Source of the DNA: Bacillota bacterium
Lineage (GTDB): Bacteria > Bacillota > Clostridia > Lachnospirales > Lachnospiraceae
Length of the DNA stretch: 27,783 bases
Reading direction: 5' to 3'
NCBI GenBank assembly: GCA_023421505.1
Contig: JAEZTJ010000094.1
Span: 1 to 27,783, forward strand
A program made the position numbers and the translations under genes. Positions 8,885 to 15,858 of this stretch are shown piece by piece. The notes beneath the pieces are model-generated. The model had not been told where the DNA came from. It saw only the letters and a program-made list of their open reading frames with translations, and did no database searches. Each line of letters starts with the position of its first letter. The first letter of the stretch is position 1.

Positions 8885-8910
8885 GCAGCACAGAAAAGAG
8901 GTAAATTATG
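8849..8910 (+). repeat. 62-nt direct repeat, copy 1 (3' end of mutarotase gene plus spacer)
   Basis: This segment runs from CTTAAG in the mutarotase gene through its stop codon, the ribosome site and the ATG of the ASRT-like gene. Copy 2 is at 12045-12106. The last 44 nt match at 36 positions without gaps, and the first 18 nt align with compensating one-base shifts. Both copies end at the ATG of the next gene. Confidence 0.75.
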
Positions 8911-9270
8911 AATTATGGGAAAAAGGTCTGGATCTTTCCTGATGCTGAGCTTCCTCCTGTTGGTGTAAACAGTATTCCCGGACATGAATCAATTATTATA
9001 GCAAACACGGGAAAAGAGGATGCTAATATTCAGATTACTTTACTGTATACAGATAAAGAACCAGTAATAGGACCTAAAATTAAAGTGGAGGCCAATAGGG
9101 TACGCTGTCTAAGAACCAATGAAGAAAAAGATTTTGGAATGTTTATACCAGCTTTTGGTGAACAGTATGCAATCATCTTGGAAAGTGATATTCCTATTGT
9201 AGCACAGTATGGAAGAGCAGAACCCCGTACCGTAGCATTCTATACAACGACTGGATATTGTTGTGACTAA
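8908..9270 (+). CDS. ASRT-like protein (Anabaena sensory rhodopsin transducer family)
   Basis: This 120-residue protein matches the ASRT beta-sandwich family across its length. The shared marks are HESIIIANTGKEDANIQITL, YTDKEPV-IGP, a V-x-A-x-R motif, R-x-N, and a late IPIVAQYGRAEPR stretch, corresponding to Anabaena ASRT's HETVCILNAG-EDA, YYSDKEPVGP and VPIVVQHTR. No photoreceptor is expected here. From memory, the Thermotoga maritima homologue TM1070 lies among rhamnose genes, and a carbohydrate-binding role has been proposed for bacterial members. Its place right after a RhaM-family mutarotase fits that picture. AGAGG precedes the ATG 23 nt after the mutarotase stop. The biochemical role is unknown; a sugar-binding or oligomeric scaffold function is a guess. 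Confidence 0.8.
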   Translation: MNYGKKVWIFPDAELPPVGVNSIPGHESIIIANTGKEDANIQITLLYTDKEPVIGPKIKVEANRVRCLRTNEEKDFGMFIPAFGEQYAIILESDIPIVAQYGRAEPRTVAFYTTTGYCCD

Positions 9271-9298
9271 CTAATTATAAGAATATGGAGGATAAGAC

Positions 9299-10477
9299 AT
9301 GATAGAGCACGGAAAGATTTGTATACCGGATATGGAATATAAGGAAAGAGCGATGAAAGCAGCTGAAATAATCAAAAGGGAAGGGCTTGACGTATTAATC
9401 GTAAATTCCAACGAGGCAGATTACGCAAATGCACGTTACTTCTCAGGATTTTGGCCACTTTTTGAGCGCTGTGGTGTTGCTATTGCACCAACCGGCGATA
9501 CTGTATTAATGGTAGGACCGGAAAGCCGCGAATTTGCAGCGGATCGTTCCAGAATAGATAAAATATTTGTATTAAAGGAATACAGGGAAGGTGCTGATCC
9601 GGCATACCCAGAGTTACAAGCAGATACTTATCATGATGTATTTAAGGCACTTGGTATAACCGGTAAAAAACTTCGTATTGGTGTTGCGAGTTATCTGGAT
9701 ACGTCAGTTATTATTATGGAAGGAATAAAATCAGCATTTCCTGAAGCAGAAATAGTACGGGCAGATGCGATTATGGTAGAACTTCGTTCTATTAAATCTG
9801 CGAATGAAATCAATTGCTTACGAGAAGGCTATCGTATCGCTGAATTAGCTACGCAACAGGTTATTAAAGAAATTAAGCCGGGAATGACAGAGCTTCAGAT
9901 GGTCGGTGTAGCTCAGAGAGTAGTATATGAAAATGGAGCAGAGTATGAAGGCTTACCTATGTATGTTTTCTCTGAAGCATCTACCCGCCACGCAATTTCG
10001 AGATCCTCTTACAGGAAGTTTGAAAAAGGTGATATTGTCCAGTTGAATCTTTCCGCAAAAATAGATGGCTATTCAGCAGCGATAGGCTATCCAATCGTTT
10101 TGGGGAAATTGGAAGGTAAAAGAAGAGATATAGTAATGTTTGGCTTAGAAGCTCATAGATGGACTGAAAAGCAGGTAAAAGCAGGGGTTCCGGCAGCAGA
10201 AATTGCGAAAAATTTCTACCAGTATTATGCAGACAATGGATATGCAGAGAACTTTGTATATGGACCATTACATGGAACAGGTATTATTGAGGTAGAAGCT
10301 CCTTGGGTTGAGACCTCCTCTAATTATAAATTGCAGCCTAATATGACCTTCCAAATAGATACGTTTATCAGTACAAAAACATTTGGCGTACGTTGGGAGA
10401 AAGGTATTGCAGTCACCGAATCAGGCTGTGATGTATTATCACCAGAAATCGGTAAATTATATGAATTAGAGTTTTAA
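9299..10477 (+). CDS. Creatinase-like M24 (pita-bread fold) protein, metal site lost
   Basis: This 392-residue protein has an N-terminal creatinase domain (about 15-150) and a C-terminal pita-bread domain (about 165-392), as in Xaa-Pro peptidases and creatinases. The five metal ligands of the peptidases are not intact: the two Asp positions are Asn250 (GDIVQLN) and Ala261, the first Glu is Asp354, while His325 (GPLHGTG) and Glu367 (VRWEKG) remain. Creatinase, which works without metal, has the same Asp-to-Asn change in GDILSLN, and its catalytic His232 aligns with His231 here (TRHAISR). The protein is therefore better called creatinase-like than a prolidase. Whether the substrate is creatine is unknown; the operon suggests a sugar-linked or cyclic amide-type compound. 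GGAGG lies upstream of the ATG. Automated annotation will probably say Xaa-Pro aminopeptidase. Confidence 0.82.
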   Translation: MIEHGKICIPDMEYKERAMKAAEIIKREGLDVLIVNSNEADYANARYFSGFWPLFERCGVAIAPTGDTVLMVGPESREFAADRSRIDKIFVLKEYREGADPAYPELQADTYHDVFKALGITGKKLRIGVASYLDTSVIIMEGIKSAFPEAEIVRADAIMVELRSIKSANEINCLREGYRIAELATQQVIKEIKPGMTELQMVGVAQRVVYENGAEYEGLPMYVFSEASTRHAISRSSYRKFEKGDIVQLNLSAKIDGYSAAIGYPIVLGKLEGKRRDIVMFGLEAHRWTEKQVKAGVPAAEIAKNFYQYYADNGYAENFVYGPLHGTGIIEVEAPWVETSSNYKLQPNMTFQIDTFISTKTFGVRWEKGIAVTESGCDVLSPEIGKLYELEF

Positions 10478-10500
10478 TCTTCTAAAAGGAGCGAAAAATT

Positions 10501-11238
10501 ATGCAAATGGTTGACATGTTCTATCAAGAGCTTGAAGACGCCAAGAAGAGAAAAGTACCGTTTATTATACCGATTGGTACCATAGAATATCATGCATTAC
10601 ATGCTAGTTGTGGAACAGATACAATGGTAATAACCGGTGTTATGCGTGAATTAGAAAAGCAAAAGGAAATGGTGGTATGTCCTCCAATTTGGTATGGAGT
10701 AGCAAGCTATGCAGTAGCGGGACCGGAGAGCGGTACAATTCATGTAGATGTAGATGCATATGAACAATATATATATTGTATACTAAAATCAATGATTTAC
10801 GGTGGTGTTAAAAATATATATTGTGTTGCCCACCATCAGACAGAGGAAGCCGGTCTTATGCCGATGACTATTGCATGTCATAAAGCTGCCAAAAAAGTTA
10901 TAATGGAATACATGGAGGATACTCGTGGTAAGGGCTGGTGGGGTAGCAATGACTATGCTGACTACTACGAGAATCTGGGTTCCGGGGATGATCCATTTTC
11001 TTATATTAAAGTTATTCCCTTACTTAGTGCTGATGCACAGCATAAATGCGGAGGCTTTGATCATGCAGGCAAATATGAATCAAGTCTTATGTTAGCACTT
11101 TATCCGGACCATGTAGATTTAAAAAGAACGAAGGATAATACAGAATGGTTTGCATTAAATGCAGTTGAGACGAATATGGAGCTGGGTAAGCATATGGTTC
11201 AATGTGCGTTAGAAACACTGGAAAAAATAATTAAGTAA
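10501..11238 (+). CDS. Creatininase-family amidohydrolase
   Basis: This 245-residue protein belongs to the creatininase/creatinine amidohydrolase family, a metal-dependent hydrolase group. Likely metal ligands are Glu29, His31 and Asp40 in IGTIEYHALHASCGTD, then the His111-His112 pair in VAHHQTEE, and Glu193 in DHAGKYESSLML (with His188 nearby). These match the family layout, so an active enzyme is expected. Known relatives open creatinine, cleave the mycofactocin precursor (MftE), or hydrolyse 3-dehydro-scyllo-inosose in an inositol pathway (IolN); the last shows that a cyclic sugar-like ketone can be the substrate. It is the last gene of the operon, 23 nt after the creatinase-like gene with AAGGAG upstream, and a terminator follows. 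Pairing with a creatinase homologue may reflect a two-step hydrolysis. Confidence 0.85.
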   Translation: MQMVDMFYQELEDAKKRKVPFIIPIGTIEYHALHASCGTDTMVITGVMRELEKQKEMVVCPPIWYGVASYAVAGPESGTIHVDVDAYEQYIYCILKSMIYGGVKNIYCVAHHQTEEAGLMPMTIACHKAAKKVIMEYMEDTRGKGWWGSNDYADYYENLGSGDDPFSYIKVIPLLSADAQHKCGGFDHAGKYESSLMLALYPDHVDLKRTKDNTEWFALNAVETNMELGKHMVQCALETLEKIIK

Positions 11239-11275
11239 AGGTATTTGGAGCATCATAAGTATTTATGCAACTTAA

Positions 11276-11328
11276 CAAAAGAAACGGATGTTAACCTGAT
11301 AATTTATTAGGTATCCGTTTTCTTTTTA
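11276..11328 (+). terminator. Terminator of the sugar-conjugate operon
   Basis: AAAAGAAACGGAT pairs with ATCCGTTTTCTTTT (one T bulge). The loop itself contains CCTGATAA/TTATTAGG-type pairing, and the 3' arm runs into TTCTTTTT. It closes the operon that begins at 2719. Confidence 0.8.
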
Positions 11329-11360
11329 TATAGTTAGAAGGTAATTACAAAACTCAGTAA

Positions 11361-11389
11361 TTGTAAGTATTGTATACATTTAATATAAA
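11361..11389 (+). promoter_or_regulatory. Probable promoter of the O-acetyltransferase gene
   Basis: TTGTAA (11361-11366), a 17-nt spacer and TATAAA (11384-11389) lie about 45 nt before the GTG start and just after the operon terminator. The acetyltransferase is therefore probably a separate transcription unit. Confidence 0.5.
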
Positions 11390-11432
11390 CCGATATAGTT
11401 TTGCATTTACCTAATAAAGGTAGGAAAAGGCG

Positions 11433-12038
11433 GTGAGTAAAATTACAGAAAAGCAAAAGGCTGCAAAAGGAATTTTATATAATGCAAATTATGATAAAGA
11501 AATAATTACAGAGAGATTGAACTGTCAGGAATTATGTTATGAATATAACCTGCTTAAACCCTCAGACCTAACAGAGAGAAATAAACTAATAAAAGCTATC
11601 ATTAAGAAAACCGGGCAAAATTTTATGATAGAGCAACCGTTTCGCTGCGATTTTGGTTACCGAATTAATATGGGCGATAACTTTTATTCCAATTATAATT
11701 TAATTATTCTGGATGGTGCGGAAGTTACATTTGGTGATAACGTATTTATCGGGCCCAATTGCGGTATCTATGCTGCAGGTCATCCATATAGTACGAAGCT
11801 GCGTAAGGAAGGACTGGAATATGCCTGGCCGATTACGATTGGCAATGATGTATGGATTGGCGGAAATGTCAGTATTATGGGAGGAGTAACAATTGGAGCT
11901 GGAACTGTGATCGGCGCCGGCAGTGTTGTTACTAAAGATATACCTGGTAATGTATTAGCTGCTGGAAACCCATGCCGGGTTATTAGGGAAATTACAGAAC
12001 AAGATGATTTAAAATACATGAAAGAATTTAAAAAATGA
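11433..12038 (+). CDS. Sugar O-acetyltransferase (Maa/LacA/NodL type)
   Basis: This 201-residue left-handed beta-helix enzyme would transfer acetyl from acetyl-CoA to a sugar hydroxyl. An N-terminal Mac domain (about 5-60) precedes hexapeptide repeats: VTFGDNVFIGPNCGIYAAGH, then ITIGNDVWIGGNVSIMGGV and IGAGTVIGAGSVVTKDIP. The catalytic His is His117 in AAGHP. The length is typical of maltose and galactoside acetyltransferases. GTG at 11433 is the start, with AGGAAAAGG directly upstream. Acetylation of non-metabolised sugars is the usual detoxifying role; here it may act on products of the upstream operon, but this is inferred only from position. Confidence 0.92.
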   Translation: MSKITEKQKAAKGILYNANYDKEIITERLNCQELCYEYNLLKPSDLTERNKLIKAIIKKTGQNFMIEQPFRCDFGYRINMGDNFYSNYNLIILDGAEVTFGDNVFIGPNCGIYAAGHPYSTKLRKEGLEYAWPITIGNDVWIGGNVSIMGGVTIGAGTVIGAGSVVTKDIPGNVLAAGNPCRVIREITEQDDLKYMKEFKK

Positions 12039-12044
12039 TATTTT

Positions 12045-12106
12045 CTTAAGAGCGCATTGTCTCGAAAACGAGCCGAATAAGCAGCGCAGAAATGGAGTAA
12101 AATATG
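12045..12106 (+). repeat. 62-nt direct repeat, copy 2 (relic of a mutarotase gene end)
   Basis: The sequence CGAAAACGAGCCGAATAA here would encode R-K-R-A-E-stop, matching R-K-R-A-K-stop at the end of the mutarotase gene (8867-8884). It is followed by a near-identical spacer and ribosome site ending at the ATG of the next gene. It lies in the spacer after the acetyltransferase stop, has no start codon in frame, and looks like the residue of a lost mutarotase copy. Confidence 0.7.
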
Positions 12107-12586
12107 CATAAGATTAAGGCAAAAAAGATAACGACAGAGAACTTTTCTAAGTTTGGAAGCTTTACAGATATACTTAATCCGTCAGGAAATCACCTTGGTG
12201 ATTTTTATAATGATCAAGTGAATTTTCCGGTATCAGGAAATATGCCCATAACATTTTCACCACTCATATGTAGAAAGCCCGAAAAAATGATTGTGTCAAC
12301 GGTTGAATATCATAATTATACAGGTGAGGGAATTTTGCCCTTAGATGACGATATGATACTGCATGTTGCGCCTCCAACTAAGGAGCCAGTACCTGAATTA
12401 ACGGAAGCATTTATTGTACCAAAAGGTACTATGATCAAGATAAATGCGGGTGTCTGGCACTACAGTGCAATGCCGGTTCATGAAGCTGTCTTCCATGTTT
12501 TAATTGTTCTACCAGAACGAACCTATGTAAATGATTGTGAAGTAATAGAATACAAGGTAGAAGATCAAATAGAAATCGAATTATAA
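12104..12586 (+). CDS. AllA-like (ureidoglycolate lyase fold) protein
   Basis: This 160-residue cupin-like protein resembles ureidoglycolate lyase/hydrolase family members. Marks are ITTENFSKFGSFTDIL near the N-terminus, EYHNYTGEGILPLDDDMILH in the place of the family's EHH-S-Q-F-PL motif, the VAPP turn, EAFIVPKGTMIKINAGVWHY, and an LPERTYVNDCEVIEY end. AllA releases urea from ureidoglycolate in allantoin breakdown, but no allantoin gene is nearby, and members of this fold in Clostridia often sit with sugar genes. It is 65 nt after the acetyltransferase, and GGAG precedes its ATG within the 62-nt repeat. A role in the same pathway as the creatinase and creatininase homologues is possible but unproven. 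Confidence 0.72.
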   Translation: MHKIKAKKITTENFSKFGSFTDILNPSGNHLGDFYNDQVNFPVSGNMPITFSPLICRKPEKMIVSTVEYHNYTGEGILPLDDDMILHVAPPTKEPVPELTEAFIVPKGTMIKINAGVWHYSAMPVHEAVFHVLIVLPERTYVNDCEVIEYKVEDQIEIEL

Positions 12587-12608
12587 AATAGCAAAATAAT
12601 TGTTGAAA

Positions 12609-12640
12609 CAACATCCTTACCCCCATAAGGTGTTATTTCT
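12609..12640 (+). terminator. Probable terminator of the AllA-like gene
   Basis: AACATCCTTA pairs with TAAGGTGTT with one bulged T around a CCCCCA loop, and is followed by ATTTCT. It lies about 25 nt after the stop codon. Confidence 0.55.
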
Positions 12641-12643
12641 ATA

Positions 12644-12709
12644 GAAACAAAACAACGGGCTTTTGTGAAATAGCTGATATAGCCATCAAACAAAAGCCCT
12701 AGTTGTTTC
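12644..12709. terminator. Long hairpin between convergent genes, similar to the element end
   Basis: AAACAAC plus GGGCTTTTGT on the left arm pair with ACAAAAGCCC plus GTTGTTT on the right arm, separated by a TA bulge and a loop of about 23 nt. It can serve as a two-way terminator. The 45-nt core starting CGGGCTTTTG has roughly 31 of 45 bases in common with the terminal repeat at 27657-27701, including AAATAGC in the loop. Confidence 0.6.
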
Positions 12710-12728
12710 ATCGGCAGGATAGACCTTA

Positions 12729-12767
12729 TTACTATATAGGATTAGACACCCTAATCCTATATAGTAA
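12729..12767. repeat. Perfect 17-bp inverted repeat
   Basis: TTACTATATAGGATTAG and CTAATCCTATATAGTAA are exact reverse complements around a 5-nt ACACC loop. No T-tract follows. It lies between the convergent AllA-like and esterase genes, close to two other hairpins. It may be a bidirectional terminator or a small mobile-type palindrome. Confidence 0.7.
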
Positions 12768-12860
12768 ATTAAGTAATTCCTTATATAAAAATTCTGAAGA
12801 TTAGATATGCAATATCTTAGAACGTCAAATATTCGGTAAATTGCCTTATTTCAATTAAAC

Positions 12861-13664
12861 TTATAGCGTGGGTAAAAATCGGTTATAAAATAGCAAATAA
12901 TTTTCTAAATTAGCTTTTATGTAATCAATTGAATGATGCCCTTGATTTAAATAATACTGTGAATTTACACCCTTTTCCTGCAATATAGTATGTAAAATAG
13001 AACAACCTCTGTAAAACCTGCCCTCATCATGTTCGCCACAATCCAGGGAAACATCTATATCGATTAAATCCTGATTTTTTGCAATCGAGATCGGATCATA
13101 GTTATTCCAAAGACTCTGACTGCTAAAAAATAGTTTATCTTCTTCTTCCAACGCGATTTCAATAGCTGGCATGTGACCACCAACCTTAGAAAACAAGTTC
13201 TTATGTCGAAAAGCGTTGTGAAGGGCCGCATATCCTCCACCGGATGCTCCACCGATATATCTGCCGGAGCGGTTGTCTATGGTACAGAAGGTAGAATCTA
13301 TCGTTTTTATGAGTTCATTGATCAAGTAGTCCTCATACCTACCCAAATGTATTTTTCTTTTGCTGTCACAAGGATCTGGTATTTCTTTGTATACTGACTG
13401 TGAATTCATGCCCCGACTATTATCAATACAGGGACACACGATAATTAGGGGGTTGATTTTACCCTCTTGTATCATTCGGTCAGCTACCTTATCCAATGCA
13501 ATATCATATAATATGTTCTCGTTTCCGTTTCTTCCATGCAAAAAATACAATACTGGAAATCGTAAAGAACCATCATAGGCTTTTGGTAAATATACCAGTG
13601 TATTCATATTTTTCTTAAGAGATTGGCTTTGAATAAAAATTTGTTCAATTTTTGAATGCTTCAT
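12861..13664 (-). CDS. Putative esterase (esterase D-like alpha/beta hydrolase)
   Basis: This 267-residue cytoplasmic alpha/beta hydrolase is of the putative esterase (Esterase_D-like) family. The oxyanion region is LYFLHGRNG (39-47), the nucleophile Ser141 lies in GGASGGGYAAL, and the acid is Asp208 or Asp213 in LDCGEHDEG. The general base is His243 or His244 in NQGHHSIDY. It has no signal peptide. The family includes acetyl and feruloyl esterases and formylglutathione hydrolases, and such enzymes often remove acyl groups from plant sugars. AGGGAG precedes the ATG. It is on the same strand as, and 206 nt downstream of, the hydrolase at 14644-13871, so it may have its own promoter. Confidence 0.85.
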   Translation of the reverse strand: MKHSKIEQIFIQSQSLKKNMNTLVYLPKAYDGSLRFPVLYFLHGRNGNENILYDIALDKVADRMIQEGKINPLIIVCPCIDNSRGMNSQSVYKEIPDPCDSKRKIHLGRYEDYLINELIKTIDSTFCTIDNRSGRYIGGASGGGYAALHNAFRHKNLFSKVGGHMPAIEIALEEEDKLFFSSQSLWNNYDPISIAKNQDLIDIDVSLDCGEHDEGRFYRGCSILHTILQEKGVNSQYYLNQGHHSIDYIKANLENYLLFYNRFLPTL

Positions 13665-13870
13665 GATTTATAACTCCCTAATAATTAATAATTGGTGTTG
13701 TACTAAAGTTGATTTTAGATGCAATATTCTGCCTTTCGGACAACTTGGATTAATTTATATTTACATAACTGCCATATATGTATAGTAGCACTATGCGTAG
13801 GAAGATTCATGAAGAATATTGTTGCTTTTTAGCATTATATTGATCTTTTATTATGACCAACTTAATATAT

Positions 13871-14644
13871 TTATAAAAATTTCTTAAGCCACAGCACAGC
13901 ATTATTCCACATGTCTGGCGTAACGTTATGTGCAACGCCCTCATGAACCAGAAAATTGATACGGTCAGAAGCGTTTTGATAATGCTCCTTTAGGACGGTA
14001 TAGTATTTTTCGAGTTTCTCTAAATTAAAATGGCCATCTATACCGCCAGCCTGCATTAAAATAGCAGTCGGAAAGAAATTATCAGGTGTATTTGATGGAC
14101 TATATTTCATGGAAAGTTCTTCAAATGCTTTCGAAACTTCAGGACTATCATCAATTTTTGCACCTTCTGGTACATCACCCCATATCGGAGAACTGATGAA
14201 TGGAGCTGCTACTTTGATTCTTTTGTCGATTGTTAGTAATTTAAAGGTTGTAAAGCCACCCATTGAAATACCTAGCATACCTATTCTGTTAATATCAATC
14301 TGTGAATCTCCGGTAAAATAGTCGATTATTATTCGAATGTCCTCTGCGTTTTCTTTTATGGCATTGAATAATTTGAAACAATTCAAACGACCACCTTCAG
14401 AGAGAACCATTCCAAAGCCACCGTCATTTCTTTCACCATGTAACCGATTATCAATTCCAACGGTATAATACCCCAATTTTGCTAGTTCCTCAAGGTATGG
14501 AATCAAATCCTCCTTTTTATTGGTGAAGCCATGAGACATAATTACAAGGGGTTTAGGAGATGAATCATCGTCTGTATATGTTAATACAGGAATATGTTGT
14601 ATCCATTTATGGGACATGATAAAATTTTTTTCTGATAAACTCAT
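13871..14644 (-). CDS. Alpha/beta hydrolase (dienelactone-hydrolase/YtaP-like)
   Basis: This 257-residue soluble hydrolase has an HG oxyanion motif (MSHGFTNKKEDL, about 36-47), the nucleophile Ser127 in LGISMGG, a probable acid Asp203 in GGIDGHF, and a catalytic His239 in EGVAHNVTP. The pattern fits peptidase S9-like or dienelactone-hydrolase-like esterases with unknown substrate. GGAG lies upstream of the ATG at 14644. A second hydrolase follows on the same strand. Nothing in the sequence defines its substrate. Confidence 0.85.
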   Translation of the reverse strand: MSLSEKNFIMSHKWIQHIPVLTYTDDDSSPKPLVIMSHGFTNKKEDLIPYLEELAKLGYYTVGIDNRLHGERNDGGFGMVLSEGGRLNCFKLFNAIKENAEDIRIIIDYFTGDSQIDINRIGMLGISMGGFTTFKLLTIDKRIKVAAPFISSPIWGDVPEGAKIDDSPEVSKAFEELSMKYSPSNTPDNFFPTAILMQAGGIDGHFNLEKLEKYYTVLKEHYQNASDRINFLVHEGVAHNVTPDMWNNAVLWLKKFL

Positions 14645-15010
14645 AATAAATTCTCCTTCATTTTTATCTTTGATATCTTTATCCTAAACTATGAAGTTAT
14701 AGACAGGTCAATCATATTGTTTTGTATTATAGTTGTTTAGTATTATAGAGTAAAATGAATAGTTAAATTCTTGATTGTAAGGGTAAATTCATTTTTGATG
14801 ATTTTAATCTTGCAGAGATAGTGGTATGATAGTAGTAGTTAGTGGATTCCTCGTTAAAGATATCTATGGAAATGAGGTAAATGTATAAAAATTGTATATT
14901 GCTTTGCTTATTAACTGTGGATATCCAAAGGGATTGCTAGATTTATGTTATGTAAATTCAGAAGAAAGGTTGATCGACACCTATCAGAGATAATAGAGTG
15001 TTTGAAATAA
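14645..15010. other. Intergenic region between divergent hydrolase and GNAT genes
   Basis: The 366 bases hold no convincing gene. An extended -10 TGG-TATGAT (14822-14830) could drive the GNAT gene with a leader of about 175 nt. Two very short frames lie in that leader: 14881-14940 (ATG, about 19 codons) and ATG near 14947 (20 codons), the latter ending directly at the GNAT ATG (TAAATG). A longer start-less frame reads INCGYPKGLLDLCYVNSEE, which looks protein-like and may be a relic. No strong ribosome site precedes any of them. Confidence 0.3.
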
Positions 15011-15769
15011 ATGACTATGAATATTGATATTAAAACAATTGAGGATTTATCACTAAATGCCTGGCCATCTCATCAGATGGAGCTTTATGATGGGTGGATA
15101 CTTCGATTTTCTCATTTTTACACGCATAGAACCAACAGTGTGGAACAGTTTGGTACCTCACATCTACCTTGGCGTGAGAAAATTCCATATTGTGAAGCTG
15201 CATATAAACGATGGGGTACGCCTGCAATATTCAAAATCAGTCCTCTGGTATCAAAAGATTTTGATTATATGCTTGAAAACCGTAATTATTGCATACAGCA
15301 TACAACGGATGTAATGATTTTGGATTTAGAGGAAGCTAATCTTAACGCACCCACAGAGGATGTAATTGTCAATCAGATAATCTCAAAAGAATGGATAGAT
15401 AGTTTGTTTGATTTAAAGGGTACGACCAATGCCACACACAGAGCAATTGTTCCAACGATGTACAAAGCCATAGCTAAGGAGACTATATGTGTCTCTATTC
15501 AAAGACAGGATGTTATTATTGGTACAGGACTTGGAATTCTTGATCGTGATTATGTTGGGGTATATGCAATCCATGTCAGAGAAGATTATCGGAAAAAGGG
15601 GTTAGCGCGGTCCATATGTACCTGTATCCTTAAGGAAGGGATGAAGAAGGGAGCGAAGAAAGCTTATTTGCAAGTAGTAAATGGAAATAGTCCGGCAATA
15701 TGGCTTTATCAATCGCTGGGATTTAAGAACTTTTATACCTATTGGTTCCGTGTAAGTGACTATAGATGA
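15011..15769 (+). CDS. GNAT-family N-acetyltransferase
   Basis: This is a 252-residue acetyl-CoA-dependent acetyltransferase. The N-terminal part (about 1-110, beginning around NAWPSHQMELYDGWILRF) is the type found in two-domain GNAT proteins. The catalytic GNAT domain covers about 120-250, with VYAIHVREDYRKKGLARSI as beta4-motif A (the R-x-x-G-x-A acetyl-CoA loop), followed by AYLQVVNGNSPAIWLYQSLG, the standard motif B. The acceptor is unknown. The start is uncertain: ATG 15011 or 15017 have only weak purine stretches upstream, and the stop of a 20-codon frame abuts the first ATG, so translational coupling is possible. Confidence 0.85.
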   Translation: MTMNIDIKTIEDLSLNAWPSHQMELYDGWILRFSHFYTHRTNSVEQFGTSHLPWREKIPYCEAAYKRWGTPAIFKISPLVSKDFDYMLENRNYCIQHTTDVMILDLEEANLNAPTEDVIVNQIISKEWIDSLFDLKGTTNATHRAIVPTMYKAIAKETICVSIQRQDVIIGTGLGILDRDYVGVYAIHVREDYRKKGLARSICTCILKEGMKKGAKKAYLQVVNGNSPAIWLYQSLGFKNFYTYWFRVSDYR

Positions 15770-15858
15770 AATATGTCCTTTTTCTACAATGAATATTTTA
15801 AATGTAATATATAATAGAGTTGTTGATATTCAATCTATTTAGTCTTAGGAGGAAACTT

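Noticed and set aside
9299..11238. Genuine creatine/creatinine degradation pathway
   Set aside because: Sarcosine oxidase or dehydrogenase, creatinine transport and urease genes are absent, and the genes are embedded in a sugar import operon. Family membership alone does not fix the substrate.
12104..12586. Allantoin degradation gene
   Set aside because: No allantoinase, allantoate or ureidoglycolate partner genes are nearby. Only fold-level similarity to AllA is claimed.
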